Source: Sanderia malayensis
Taxonomy: Eukaryota; Cnidaria; Scyphozoa; Semaeostomeae; Pelagiidae
Length of the DNA stretch: 64,000 bases
Direction of reading: 5' to 3'
Assembly (NCBI GenBank): GCA_013076295.1
Contig: RQOL01000383.1
Coordinates: 1-64,000 of the forward strand
Shown here: positions 24,010-36,700 of the stretch, in pieces
Position numbering within the stretch: position 1 is the stretch's first letter
How the letters are laid out: each line of letters starts with the position of its first letter
Translations under genes and position numbers: made by a program
The notes under the pieces: model-generated
Told to the model about the DNA's origin: nothing
Databases searched by the model: none
Seen by the model: only the letters and a program-made list of their open reading frames with translations

Positions 24010-24830
24010 TGTTTTCCCACTTTAATGAATTCCAACTTTTGATGACTTCCCACGTTTTCCTGAAATCCCATTTTTGGTGACATCCGACGTTTCATGAATT
24101 CCCACTTCTTCTTCACTTCCCACATTTTCTTTACTTCCCATCTTCTCTTGACTGCCCTGTTTTAATGACTTCCCGCTTTTGCTTGATTTCCCACTTTTCT
24201 TGACTTTCCACTTTTTCTTGACTTTCCACTTTTTATTTACTTCCCATCTTCTCTTGACTGCCCACTTTTGATGACTTCCCACTTTTGATGACCTCCCACT
24301 TTTGGTGACTTCCCACGTTTGATGACTTCCAACTTTTGATGACTACCCACTTATTCTTAAAATCCCATTTTTGGTGACTTCCCACTTTTCATGAATTCCC
24401 CACTTTTGATGACTTCCACGTTAGGTGACTTCAAACTTTTGTAAGTTCCAAAGTTTTCTCCACTTCCCACTTTTCTTGACTTCCAATTTTTTCTTCACTG
24501 CCAACTTTTAAGGACTTCCCACTTTTTTTTGATTTCCCACTTTGATGACCTCCCACTTTTGGTGACTTCCACTTTCGATCACTTCCCACTTTTTCTTGTT
24601 TTCCCACTTTAATGAATTCCAACTTTGGATGACATCCCACTTTTTCTTAAAATCCCATTTTTGGAGACTTCCCACTTGACTTCCCACATTTGATGACTTC
24701 CCACTTTTCATGACTTCCCACTTTTGATAACTTCCAACTTTTGGTGACTTCCCACTTTAGACGACTTCTGACTTTTTCTTGCTTTCCTATTTTTGATGAC
24801 TTCCCACTTATCATGACTTCCCACTTTTTC
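24010..24830. repeat. Duplicated block, copy 2 (partner near 21541-22400)
   Basis: This block carries the same series of rare units as 21.5-22.4 kb, shifted by about 2469 bp. Small differences include CTCTCTTG against CTTCTCTTG. Confidence 0.7.
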
Positions 24831-27800
24831 TTTACTTCCCACTTTTGATGATTACCAATTTCGATGACTTCCCACTTTTGATGACCTCCCACTTTTGGTG
24901 ACTTCCACTTTCGATCACTTCCCACTTTTTCTTGTTTTCCCACTTTAATGAATTCCAACTTTTGATGACTTCCCACTTTTTCTTAAAATCCCATTTTTGG
25001 TGACCTCCCACTTTTCATGACTTCCCACTTCTTCTTCACTTCCCACTTTTTCTTTACTTCCAATCTTCTCTTGACTGCCCAGTTTTAATGACTTCCCACT
25101 TTTGCTTGATTTCCCACTTTTCGTGACTCCCCACTTTTTCTTGACTTCCCACATTTGCTGACTTTCCACTTTTCATGATGTCCCAGTTTTCATGACTTCC
25201 CACTTTTGATAACTTCCCACTTTCGGTGACTTCCCACTTTTGATGACTTCCCACTGTTTCTTGTTTACCCACTTTTGATGACCTCATACGTTTCATGACT
25301 TCCCACCTTGGATGACTTCCACGTTTAGGTGCTTCAAACTTTGGTAAGTTCTAAAGTTTTCTTCACTTCGCGCTTTTTTTTTACTTCCAATTTTTTTTCA
25401 CTGCCCAGTTTTAATGACTTGCCACTTTTGCTTGATTTCCCACTTTTTCTTGACTGCCCACTTTTTCTTGACTTCCCTCATTTGATGACTTCCCACTTTC
25501 GGTGACTTCCCACTTTTGATAACTTCCCACTTTCGGTGACTTCCCACTTTTGATGACTTCCCACTTTTTCTTGTTTTCCCACTTTTGATGACCTCCTACG
25601 TTTCATGACTTCCCACTTTTGATGACTTCCACGTTAGGTGACTTCAAACAATGGTAAGTTCCAAAGTTTTCCTCACTTCCCACTTTTTGTTGACTTTCCA
25701 TTTTTTTTGACTTCACACGTTCGATGACTTCCAACTTTTAACGACTTCCCACTTATTCTTGGCTTCCCACTTTTTTTGACTTCCCACTTTTGATGATTTT
25801 CAACTTTTTTATGACTTTCTACTCTATCTTGACTTTCCACTTTTTCTTGACTTCCCATCTTCTCTTGACTGCCCAGTTTTAATGACTTCCCACTTTTTCT
25901 TGTTTTCCCACTTTTGACTACTTCCCACTTTTCATGACTTCCCACTTTTGATAACTTCCCACTGTCGGTGACTTCCCTTTTGATGACTTCCCACTTTTTC
26001 TTGTTTTCCAACTTTTGATGACTCCTCTTTTCATGACTTCCCACTTTTGATGATTTCCACGATAGGTGTCTTCAAACTTTGGTAACTTCCAAAGTTTTCT
26101 TCACTTCCCACTTTTTCTTGACTTCCATTTTTTCTTCACTGCCCACTTTTAAAGAGTTCCACTTTTTCTTGATTTCCCACTTTTTCTTCACTTCCCACTT
26201 TTTCTAGACTTCCCACTTTTGATGACTTCCCATTTTTTCTTGACTTTCCAGTTTATCTTGACTTCCCACTTTTTCTTGACTTCCCATCTTCTGTTGACTG
26301 CCCACTTTTAAGGACTTCCATTTTTTCTTGATTTCCCACTTTTGATGACTTCCCACTTTCGGTGACTTCCCACTTTTGATGTCTTCCCACTTGTTCTTGA
26401 CTTTCCACTTTTTCTTTACTTCTCATCTTCTCTTGACTGCCCAGTTTTAATGACTTCCCCCTTTTTCTTGATATCCGACTTTTTCTTCACTTCCCACGTT
26501 TTCTTGATTTCCCACTTTTTCTTCACTTCCCACTTTTTCTGGACTTCCCACTTTTGTTGACTTCCCACTTTTTCTTGACTTTCCAGTTTATCTTGACTTC
26601 CCACTTTTTCTTGACTTCCATCTTCTCTTGACTGCCCAGTTTTAACGACTTCCCACTTTTTCTTCACTTCCCACTTTTTCTTTACTTCCCACCTTCTCTT
26701 GACTGCCCAGTTTTAGTGACTTGCCACTTTTGCTTGATTTCCCATTTTTTCCTGACTGCCCACTTTTTCTTGACTTCCCACATTTGATGACTTCCCACTT
26801 TCGGTGACTTCCCACTCTTGATGACTTCCCATTTTTTCTTGACTTTCCACTTTTTCTTTACTTCTCATTTTCTCTTGACTGCCCAGTTTTAATGACTTCC
26901 CACTTTTTTTTGATTTCCCACTTTTTGTTCACTTCCCAATTTTTCTTGACTTCGCACTTTTGATGACTTCCCACGTTTCCTTGACTTTCCACTTTATCTT
27001 TACTTGCCCCTTTTTCTTTATTTCCCACTTTTGATGATTCCCATTTTTGGTGACTTCCCACTTTTTCTTGAAATCCCATATTTGTTGATTTCCCAATTTG
27101 TATGAGTTCCCACTTTTTCTTGACTTCCCACATTTGCTGACTTTCCACTTTTCTTGACTTCCCAGTTTTCATGACTTCCCACTTTTGATAACTTCCCACT
27201 TTCGGTGACTTCCCACTTTTGATGACTTCCCACTTTTTCTTGTTTTCCCACTTTTGATGACCTCCTACGCTTCATGACTTCCCACTTTTGATGACTTCCA
27301 CGTTAGGTGACTTCAAACATTGGTAAGTTCCAAAGTTTCTTCACTTCCCACTTTTTTTTACTTCAAACTTTTTCTTCACTGCCCACTTTTAAGGACTTCC
27401 CATTTTTTCTTGATTTCCCACTTTTGATGACTTCCCACTTTCGGTGACTTCCCACTTTTGATGACTTCCCACTTGTTCTTGACTTTCCATATTCTCTTTA
27501 CTTCTCATCTTCTCTTGACTGCCCAGTTTTAATGACTTCCCCCTTTTTCTTGATTTCCCACTTTTTCTTCACTTCCCACTTTTTCTTGACTTCCCACTTT
27601 TGATGACTTCACACGTTTCCTTGACTTTCCACTTTATCTTTACTTGCCCCTTTTTTTTTATTTCCCACTTTTGATGATTCCCATTTTTGGTGATTTCCCA
27701 CTTTTTATGAGTTCCTACTTTTTCTTGACTTCCCACATTTGCTAACTTTCCACTTTTCATGACTTTCCAGTTTTCATGACTTCCCACTTTTGATAACTTC

Positions 27801-28545
27801 CCATTTTCGGGGACTTCCCACTTTTGATGACTTCCCACTTTTTTATGTTTTCCACTTTTGATGACCTCCTACGTTTCATGACTTCCAACTTTTGATGACT
27901 TCCACGTTAGGTGACTTCAAACATTGGTAAGTTCCAAAGTTCTCTTCACTTCCCACTTCTTTTGACTTCCAATTTTTTTTTCACTGCCAACTTTTAAGGA
28001 CTTCCCATCTTTTCTTGATTTGCCACTTTTGATGACTTCCCACTTTCGGTGACTTCCCACTTTTGATGACTTCCCACTTTTTCTTGACTTTCCACTTTTT
28101 CTTTACTTCTCATCTTCTCTTGACTGCCCAGTTTTAATGACTTCTCACTTTTTCTTGATTTCCCACTTTTTCTTCACTTCCCACATTTTCTTGACTTCCC
28201 ACTTTTGATGACTTCGCACGTTTCCTTGACTTTCCACTTTATCTTTACTTGCCCCTTTTTATTTATTTCCCACTTTTTATGATTCTCATTTTTGGTGACT
28301 TCCAAATTTTTCTTGAAATCCCATTTTTGGTGATTTCCCACTTTTTATAAGTTCCCACTTTTCTTCACTTCCCATGTTCTCTTGACTGCCCAGTTTTAAT
28401 GACTTCCTACATTTACTTGGTTTCCCACTTTTTCTTGACTTCCCACTTTTTCTTGACTTCCCACGTTCGATGACTTCCAACTTTTGATGACTTCCCACTT
28501 ATTCTTGGCTTCCCATTTTCTCTTCACCGCCCACTTTAATGACTT
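24566..28545. repeat. Long duplicated segment of about 4 kb, copy 1
   Basis: This segment matches 36087-40041 at an offset that drifts only from about 11,520 to 11,496. Shared private variants include CATCTTCTGTTGACTGCCC (about 26285 and 37790), GATGTCTTCCCACTTG (about 26377 and 37887) and CTACGCTTCATGAC (about 27265 and 38762). The match ends abruptly after CTTTAATGACTTCCAACTTT. Confidence 0.82.
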
Positions 28546-30404
28546 CCAACTTTTGATGACTTCCCACTTTTTCTTGAAATCCCATTTTTTGTGACTTCCC
28601 ACTTTTCATGATTTCCCACTCTTTGTTCACTACCCACTTTTTCTCTACTTCCCATCTTCTCTTGACTGCCCAGTTTTAATGACTTCCAATTTTTGCTTGA
28701 TTTCCCACTTTTTCTTGACTTTCCACTTTTTCTTGACTTCCCACTTTTGATGATTTTCAACTTTTTCTTGACTTTCTACTCTATCCTCACTTTCCACTTT
28801 TTCTTGACTTCCCATCTTCTCTTGACTGCCCAGTTTTAATGACTTCTCACTTTTTCTTGATTTCCCACTTTTTCTTCACTTCCCACATTTTCTTGACTTC
28901 CCACTTTTGATGACTTCGCACGTTTCCTTGACTTTCCACTTTATCTTTACTTGCCCCTTTTTCTTTATTTCCCACTTTTTATGATTCTCATTTTTGGTGA
29001 CTTCCAAATTTTTCTTGAAATCCCATTTTGGTGATTTCCCACTTTTTATAAGTTCCCACTTTTTCTTCACTTCCCATGTTCTCTTGACTGCCCAGTTTTA
29101 ATGACTTCCTACATTTGCTTGGTTTCCCACTTTTTCTTGACTTCCCACTTTTTCTTGACTTCCCACGTTCGATGACTTCCAACTTTTGATGACTTCCCAC
29201 TTATTCTTGGCTTCCCATTTTCTCTTCACCGCCACTTTAATGACTTCCAACTTTTGATGACTTCCCACTTTTTCTTGAAATCCCATTTTTGTGACTTCCC
29301 ACTTTTCATGATTTCCCACTCTTTGTTCACTACCCACTTTTTCTCTACTTCCCATCTTCTCTTGACTGCCCAGTTTTAATGACTTCCAATTTTTGCTTGA
29401 TTTCCCACTTTTTCTTGACTTCCCACTTTTTCTTGACTTCCCACTTTTGATGATTTTCAACTTTTTCTTGACTTTCTACTCTATCCTCACTTTCCACTTT
29501 TTCTTGACTTCCCATCTTCTCTTGACTTCCCAGTTTTAATGACTTCCCACTTTTTCTTGTTTTCCCACTTTTTCTTGACTTCCCACTTTTTCTAGACTTC
29601 CCACTTTTGATGACTTCCCACTTTTTCTTGACTTTCCACTTTATTTTGACTTCCCACTTTTCTTGAATTCCCATCTTCTCTTGACTGCCCAGTTTTAACG
29701 ACTTCCCACTTTTTTTTCACTTCCCACTTTTTCTTTACTTCCCATCTTCTCTCGACTGCCCAGTTTTAACGACTTCCCACTTTTTCTTCACTTCCCCTTT
29801 TTCTTGACTTCCCACATTTGATGACTTCCCACTTTCATGACCTCCCACTTTCAGTGACTTCCCACTTTTGACGACTTCCCACGTTTTCTTGTTTTCCCAC
29901 TTTTGATGACTTCCCACTTTTCATGACTTCCCACTTTTGATGACCTCCCACTTTCGGTGACTTCCCACTTTTGATGACTTCCCACTTTTGATTCTCTGCC
30001 CACTATTAAAGAGTTCCCACTTTTTCTTGATTTCCCACTTTTTCTTCACTTCCCACTTTTTCTTGACTTTCCACTTTTCCTTGACTTCCCACATTTGATG
30101 ACTTCCCACTTTTCATGACCTCCCACTTTTCATGACTTCCCACTTTCAGTGACTTCCCACTTTTGATGACTTCCCACATTTTCTTGTTTTCCCACTATTG
30201 ATCACTTCCCACTTTTCATGACTTCCCACTTTTGATGACTTCCCACTTTTCGTGACTCCCCACTTTTTCTTGACTTCCCACATTTGCTGACTTTCCACTT
30301 TTCATGATGTCCCAGTTTTCATGACTTCCCACTTTTGATAACTTCCCACTTTCGGTGACTTCCCACTTTTGATGACTTCCAACTGTTTCTTGTTTTCCCA
30401 CTTT

Positions 30405-31984
30405 TGATGACCTCCTACGTTTCATGACTTCCCACTTTTGATGACTTCCACGTTAGGTGACTTCAAACATTGGTAAGTTCCAAAGTTTTCTTCACTTCCA
30501 CTTTTTGTTGACTTTCCATTTTTTTCTGACTTCCCACGTTCGATGACTTCCAACTTTTAATGACTTCCCACTTATTCTTGGCTTCCCACTTTTTCTTGAC
30601 TTCCCACTTTTTCTTGACTTCCCACTTTTGATGATTTTCAACTTTTTTATGACTTTCTACTCTATCTTGAATTTCCACTTTTTCTTGACTTCCCATATTC
30701 TCTTGACTGCCAAGTTTTAATGACTTCCCACTTTTTCTTGTTTTCCCACTTTTGATTACTTCCCACTTTTCATGACTTCCCACTTTTGATAACTTCCCAC
30801 TTTCGGTGACTTCCCACTTTTGATGACTTCCCACTTTTTCTTGTTTTCCACTTTTGATGACCTCCCTCTTTTCATGACTTCCCACTTTTGATGATTTCCA
30901 CGATTGGTGTCTTCAAACTTTGGTAACTTCCAAAGTTTTCTTCTTTTCCCACTTTTTCTTGACTTCCCATTTTTTCTTCACTGCCAATTTAAAGAGTTCC
31001 CACTTTTTCTTGATTCCCACTTTTCTTCACTTCCAACTTTTTTTAGACTTCCCACTTTTGATGACTTCCACTTTTTCTTGACTTTCCAGTTTATCTTGAC
31101 TTCCCACTTTTTCTTGACTTCCCATTTCTCTTGACTGCCCAGTTTTTAACGACTTCCCACTTTTCGTCACTTCCAGCTTTTTCTTCACTTCCCATGTTCT
31201 CTTGACTGCCCAGTTTAATGACTTCTACATTTGCTTGTTTTCCCACTTTTTCTTGACTTCCCACTTTTTCTTGATTCCCACGCTCGATGACTTCCACTTT
31301 TGATGACTTCCACTTATTCTTGGCTTCCCATTTCTCTTCACCGCCCACTTTAATGACTTCCAACTTTTGATGACTTCCCACTTTTCTTGAATCCCTTTTT
31401 TGTGACTTCCCACTTTTCATGAGTTCCCACTCTTTGTTCACTACCCACTTTTCTCTACTTCCCATCTTCTCTTGACTGCCAGTTTTAATGACTTCCATTT
31501 TGCTTGATTTCCCACTTTTCTTGACTTCCCACTTTTTCTTGACTTCCCACTTTTGATGATTTTCAACTTTTTCTTGACTTTCTACTCTTTCCTCACTTTC
31601 CACTTTTTCTTGACTTCCCATCTTCTCTTGACTTCCCAGTTTTAATGACTTCCCACTTTTTCTTGTTTTCCCACTTTTTCTTGACTTCCCACTTTTTCTA
31701 GACTTCCCACTTTTGATGACTTCCCACTTTTTCTTGACTTTCCACTTTATTTTGACTTCCCACTTTTTCTTGACTTCCATCTTCTCTTGACTGCCCAGTT
31801 TTAACGACTTCCCACTTTTTCTTCACTTCCCACTTTTCTTGACTTCCCACATTTGATGACTTCCCACTTTTCATGACCTCCCACTTTCAGTGACTTCCCA
31901 CTTTTGACGACTTCCACGTTTTTCTTGTTTTCCCACTTTTGATGACTTCCCACTTTTCATGACTTCCCACTTTTGATGATTTCC
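30405..31984. repeat. Duplicated segment of about 1.5 kb, copy 1 (indel-rich)
   Basis: This segment aligns with 40387-41897. It includes the uncommon CACGATTGGTG form of the hairpin marker at about 30898 (partner 40860) and TTTGCTTGTTTTCCC at about 31230. From about 30.9 kb it shows frequent shortened homopolymers against its partner. It keeps a CTTATTCTTGGCTTCCC block near 31317 that the partner lacks. Confidence 0.75.
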
Positions 31985-32759
31985 ACGTTAGGTGACTTCA
32001 AACTTTGGTAACTTCCACTTCACTTTTTCTTGACTTCCCATTTTTTTTTCACTGCCCACTATTAAAGAGTTCCCACTTTTCTTGATTTCCCACTTTTTCT
32101 TCACTTCCCACTTTTTCTTGACTTCCCACTTTTCCTTGACTTCCCACATTTGATGACTTCCCACTTTTTTGACTTCCCACTTTTCCTTGACTTCCCATTT
32201 GATGACTTCCCACTTTCATGACCTCCCACTTTTCATGACTTCCCACTTTCAGTGACTTCCCACTTTTGATGACTTCCCACGTTTTCTTGTTTTCCCACTT
32301 TTGATCACTTCCACTTTTCATGACTTCCCACTTTTGATGACTTCCCACTTTTCGTGACTCCCACTTTTTCTTGACTTCCCACATTTGCTGACTTTCCACT
32401 TTTCAGGATGTCCCAGTTTTCATGACTTCCCACTTTTGATAACTTCCCACTTTCGGTGACTTCCCACTTTGATGACTTCCAACTGTTTCTTGTTTTCCCA
32501 CTTTGATGACCTCATACGTTTCATGACTTCCCACCTTGGATGACTTCCAGGTTAGGTGACTTGAAACTTTGGTAAGTTCCAAAGTTTTCTTCACTTCGCG
32601 CTTTTTTTTTACTTCCAATTTTTTTCACTGCCCAGTTTTAATGACTTGCCACTTTCGGTGACTTCCCACTTTTGATGACTTCCCACTTTTGATGACTTCC
32701 CACTTTTCTTCCTTTCCCACTTTGATGACCTCCACTTTTCATGACTTCCCACTTTGTGA

Positions 32760-34365
32760 TGATTTCCACGTTAGGTGACTTCAAACTTTGGTAACTTCCA
32801 AAGTTTCTTCACTTCCCACTTTTTCTTGACTTCCCATTTTTTCTTCACTGCCCACTATTGAAGAGTTCCACTTTTTCTTGATTTCCCACTTTTTCTTCAC
32901 TTCCCACCTTCTCTTGACTGCCCAGTTTTAATGACTTTCCTCTTTTTTTGATTTCCCACTTTTTCTTGACTTCCCACTTTTTCTTGACTTCCCACTTTTG
33001 ATGATTTTCAACTTTTGATGGCTTCCCATTTCCTTCTTGACTTCCCATTTTTCTTGACTTCCCAAATTTGATGACTTCCCACTGTTCTTGATTTCCCACT
33101 TTTTTGATTTCCCATTTTTTCTTCACTTCCCACTTTTTCTTGACTTCCACTTTTGATGACTTTCCACGTTTCCTTGACTTTCCACTTTATCTTTACTTGC
33201 CCCTTTTTCTTTATTTCCCACTTTAATGACTTCCAACTTTTGATGACTTCCCACTTTTTCTTGAAATCCCATTTTTTGTCACTTGACTTTTCATGAGTTC
33301 CCACTCTTTGTTCACACCCACTTTTTTCTCTACTTCCATCTCCTCTTGACTGCCCAGTTTTAATGACTTCCAACTTTTGCTTGATTTCCCACTTTTTCTG
33401 ACTTCCCACTTTTCTTCACTTCCCACTTTGATGATTTTCAACTTTTCTTGACTTTCTACTCTATCTTGACTTCCCACTTTTCATGACTTCCCACTTTTGA
33501 TAACTTCCCACTTTCGGCGACTTCCTACTTTGATGACTTCCCACTTTTTCTTGTTCCCACTTTGGTGACTTCCCACTTTTCATGACTTCCCACTTCTTCT
33601 TGACTTCCCAGGTTTGATGACTTCCAACTTTGATGACTTTCCACTTTTTTATTTCCCACTTTTGGTGACTTCCGGCTTTTTTTGACTTCCCACTTATTCT
33701 TGGCTACCCATTTTTTATCGCTGCCCACTTTAATGACTTCCAACTTTTGATGACTTCCACTTTCGATCACTTCCCTTTTTCTTGTTTTCCCACTTTAATG
33801 AATTCCAACTTTGGATGACATGGACTTTTCTTAAAGTCCCATTTTTGGAGACTTCCCACTTGACTTCCCACATTTGATGACTTCCCACTTTCATTGACTT
33901 CCCACTTTTGATAACTTCCAACTTTCGGTGACTTCCACTTTAGACGACTTCTGACTTTTTCTTGCTTTCCTATTTTTGATGACTTCCCACTTATCATGAC
34001 TTCCCACTTTTTCTTTACTTCCCACTTTGATATTACCAATTTCGATGACTTCCCACTTTTGATGACCTCCACTTTTGGTGACTTCCACTTTCGATCACTT
34101 CCCACTTTTTCTTGTTTTCCACTTTAATGAATTCCAACTTTTGATGACTTCCCACTTTTTCTTAAATCCCATTTTTGGTGACTTCCCACTTTTCATGACT
34201 TCCCACTTCTTCTTCACTTCCACTTTTTCTTTACTTCCAATCTTCTCTTGACTGCCCAGTTTTAATGACTTCCCACTTTTGCTTGATTTCCCACTTTTCG
34301 TGACTCCCCACTTTTCTTGACTTCCCACATTTGCTGACTTTCCACTTTTCATGATGTCCCAGTTT
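32760..34365. repeat. Duplicated segment of about 1.6 kb, copy 1 of a 2.3-kb spaced pair
   Basis: This segment matches 35085-36700 at an offset of 2322-2340 bp. Its first kilobase also matches about 43.05-44.05 kb, and its last 600 bp match about 24.57-25.2 kb. It is therefore a mosaic of segments found elsewhere. It carries the right-domain diagnostic GGCTACCC...TATCGCTGCCCAC at about 33.7 kb. Confidence 0.75.
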
Positions 34366-35084
34366 TAACGACTTCCCACTTTTTCTTCACTTCCCACTTT
34401 TTCTTGACTTCCCACATTTGATGACTTCCACTTTTCATGACCTCCCACTTCAGTGACTTCCCACTTTTGACGACTTCCCACGTTTTCTGTTTCCCACTTT
34501 TGATGACTTCCCACTTTTCATGACTTCCCACTTTTTGATGATTTCCACGTTAGGTGACTTCAAACTTTGGTAACTTCCAAAGTTTTCTTCACTTCCTACT
34601 TTTCTTGACTTCCCATTTTTCTTCACTGCCCACTATTAAAGAGTTCCCACTTTTCTTGATTTCCCACTTTTCTTCATTTCCCACTTTTCTTGACTTCCCT
34701 TTTCCTTGACTCCCACATTTGATGACTTCCCACTTTTTCTTGACTTCCCACTTTTCCTTGACTTCCCACATTTGATGACTTCCCACTTTTCATGACCTCC
34801 CACTTTTCATGACTTCCCACTTTCAGTGACTTCCCACTTTTGATGACTTCCCACGTTTTCTTGTTTTCCCACTTTTGATCACTTCCCACTTTTCATGACT
34901 TCCCACTTTTGATGACTTCCACTTTTCGTGACTCCCCACTTTTTCTTGACTTCCCACATTTGCTGACTTTCCACTTTTCAGGATGTCCCAGTTTTCATGA
35001 CTTCCCACTTTTGATAACTTCCCACTTTCGGTGACTTCCCACTTTTGATGACCTCCCACTTTTCATGACTTCCCACTTTTGATG

Positions 35085-36700
35085 ATTTCCACGTTAGGTG
35101 ACTTCAAACTTTGGTAACTTCCAAAGTTTTCTTCACTTCCCACTTTTTCTTGACTTCCCATTTTTTCTTCACTGCCCACTATTGAAGAGTTCCCTCTTTT
35201 TCTTGATTTCCCACTTTTTCTTCACTTCCCACCTTCTCTTGACTGCCCAGTTTTAATGACTTTCCTCTTTTTTTGATTTCCCACTTTTTCTTGACTTCCC
35301 ACTTTTTCTTGACTTCCCACTTTTGATGATTTCAACTTTTGATGGCTTCCCATTTCTTCTTGACTTCCCATTTTTTCTTGACTTCCCAAATTTGATGACT
35401 TCCCACTGTTCTTGATTTCCCACTTTTTTTTGATTTCCCATTTTTTTTCACTTCCCACTTTTTCTTGACTTCCACTTTTGATGACTTTCCACGTTTCCTT
35501 GACTTTCCACTTTATCTTTACTTGCCCTTTTCTTTATTTCCCACTTTAATGACTTCCAACTTTGATGACTTCCCATTTTTCTTGAAATCCCATTTTTTGT
35601 CACTTCTGACTTTTCATGAGTTCCCACTCTTTGTTCACTACCCACTTTTTCTCTACTTCCCATCTCCTCTTGACTGCCCAGTTTTAATGACTTCCAACTT
35701 TTGCTTGATTTCCCACTTTTTCTTGACTTCCCACTTTTTCTTCCTCCCACTTTTGATGATTTTCAACTTTTCTTGACTTTCTACTCTATCTTGACTTCCC
35801 ACTTTTCATGACTTCCCACTTTTGATAACTTCCCACTTTCGGCGACTTCCCACTTTTGATGACTTCCCACTTTTTCTTGTTTTCCCACTTTTGGTGACTT
35901 CCCACTTTTCATGACTTCCCACTTCTTCTTGACTTCCCAGGTTTGATGACTTCCAACTTTTGATGACTTTCCACTTTTTTTTTTTATTTCCCACTTTTGG
36001 TGACTTCGGCTTTTTTTGACTTCCCACTTATTCTTGGCTACCCATTTTTTATCGCTGCCCACTTTAATGACTTCCAACTTTTGATGACTTCCACTTTCGA
36101 TCACTTCCCATTTTTCTTGTTTTCCCACTTTAAGGAATTCCAACTTTGGATGACATCCCACTTTTCTCTAAAGTCCCATTTTTGGAGCTTCCCATTTGAC
36201 TTCCCACATTTGATGACTTCCCACTTTTCATGACTTCCCACTTTTGATAACTTCCAACTTTCGGTGACTTCCCACTTTAGACGACTTCTGACTTTTTCTT
36301 GCTTTCCTATTTTTCATGACTTCCCACTTATCATGACTTCCCACTTTTTCTTTACTTCCCACTTTTGATGATTACAATTTCGATGACTTCCCTTTTGATG
36401 ACCTCCCACTTTTGGTGACTTCCACTTTCGATCACTTCCCACTTTTTCTTGTTTTCCCACTTTAATGAATTCCAACTTTTGATGACTTCCCACTTTTTCT
36501 TAAAACCCATTTTTGGTGACCTCCCACTTTTCATGACTTCCCACTTCTTCTTCACTTCCACTTTTTCTTTACTTCCAATCTTCTCTTGACTGCCCAGTTT
36601 TAATGACTTCCCACTTTTGCTTGATTCCCACTTTTCGTGACTCCCACTTTTTCTTGACTTCCCAATTTGCTGACTTTCCACTTTTCATGATGTCCCAGTT
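35085..36700. repeat. Duplicated segment of about 1.6 kb, copy 2 of a 2.3-kb spaced pair
   Basis: This is the partner of 32760-34365. It has the same order of variants, including ATTGAAGAGTTCCC, GATGGCTTCCCATTTCTTC and the right-domain diagnostic block near 36.03 kb. Its end overlaps the start of the 36087-40041 segment, which shows that several copying events overlap here. Confidence 0.75.
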
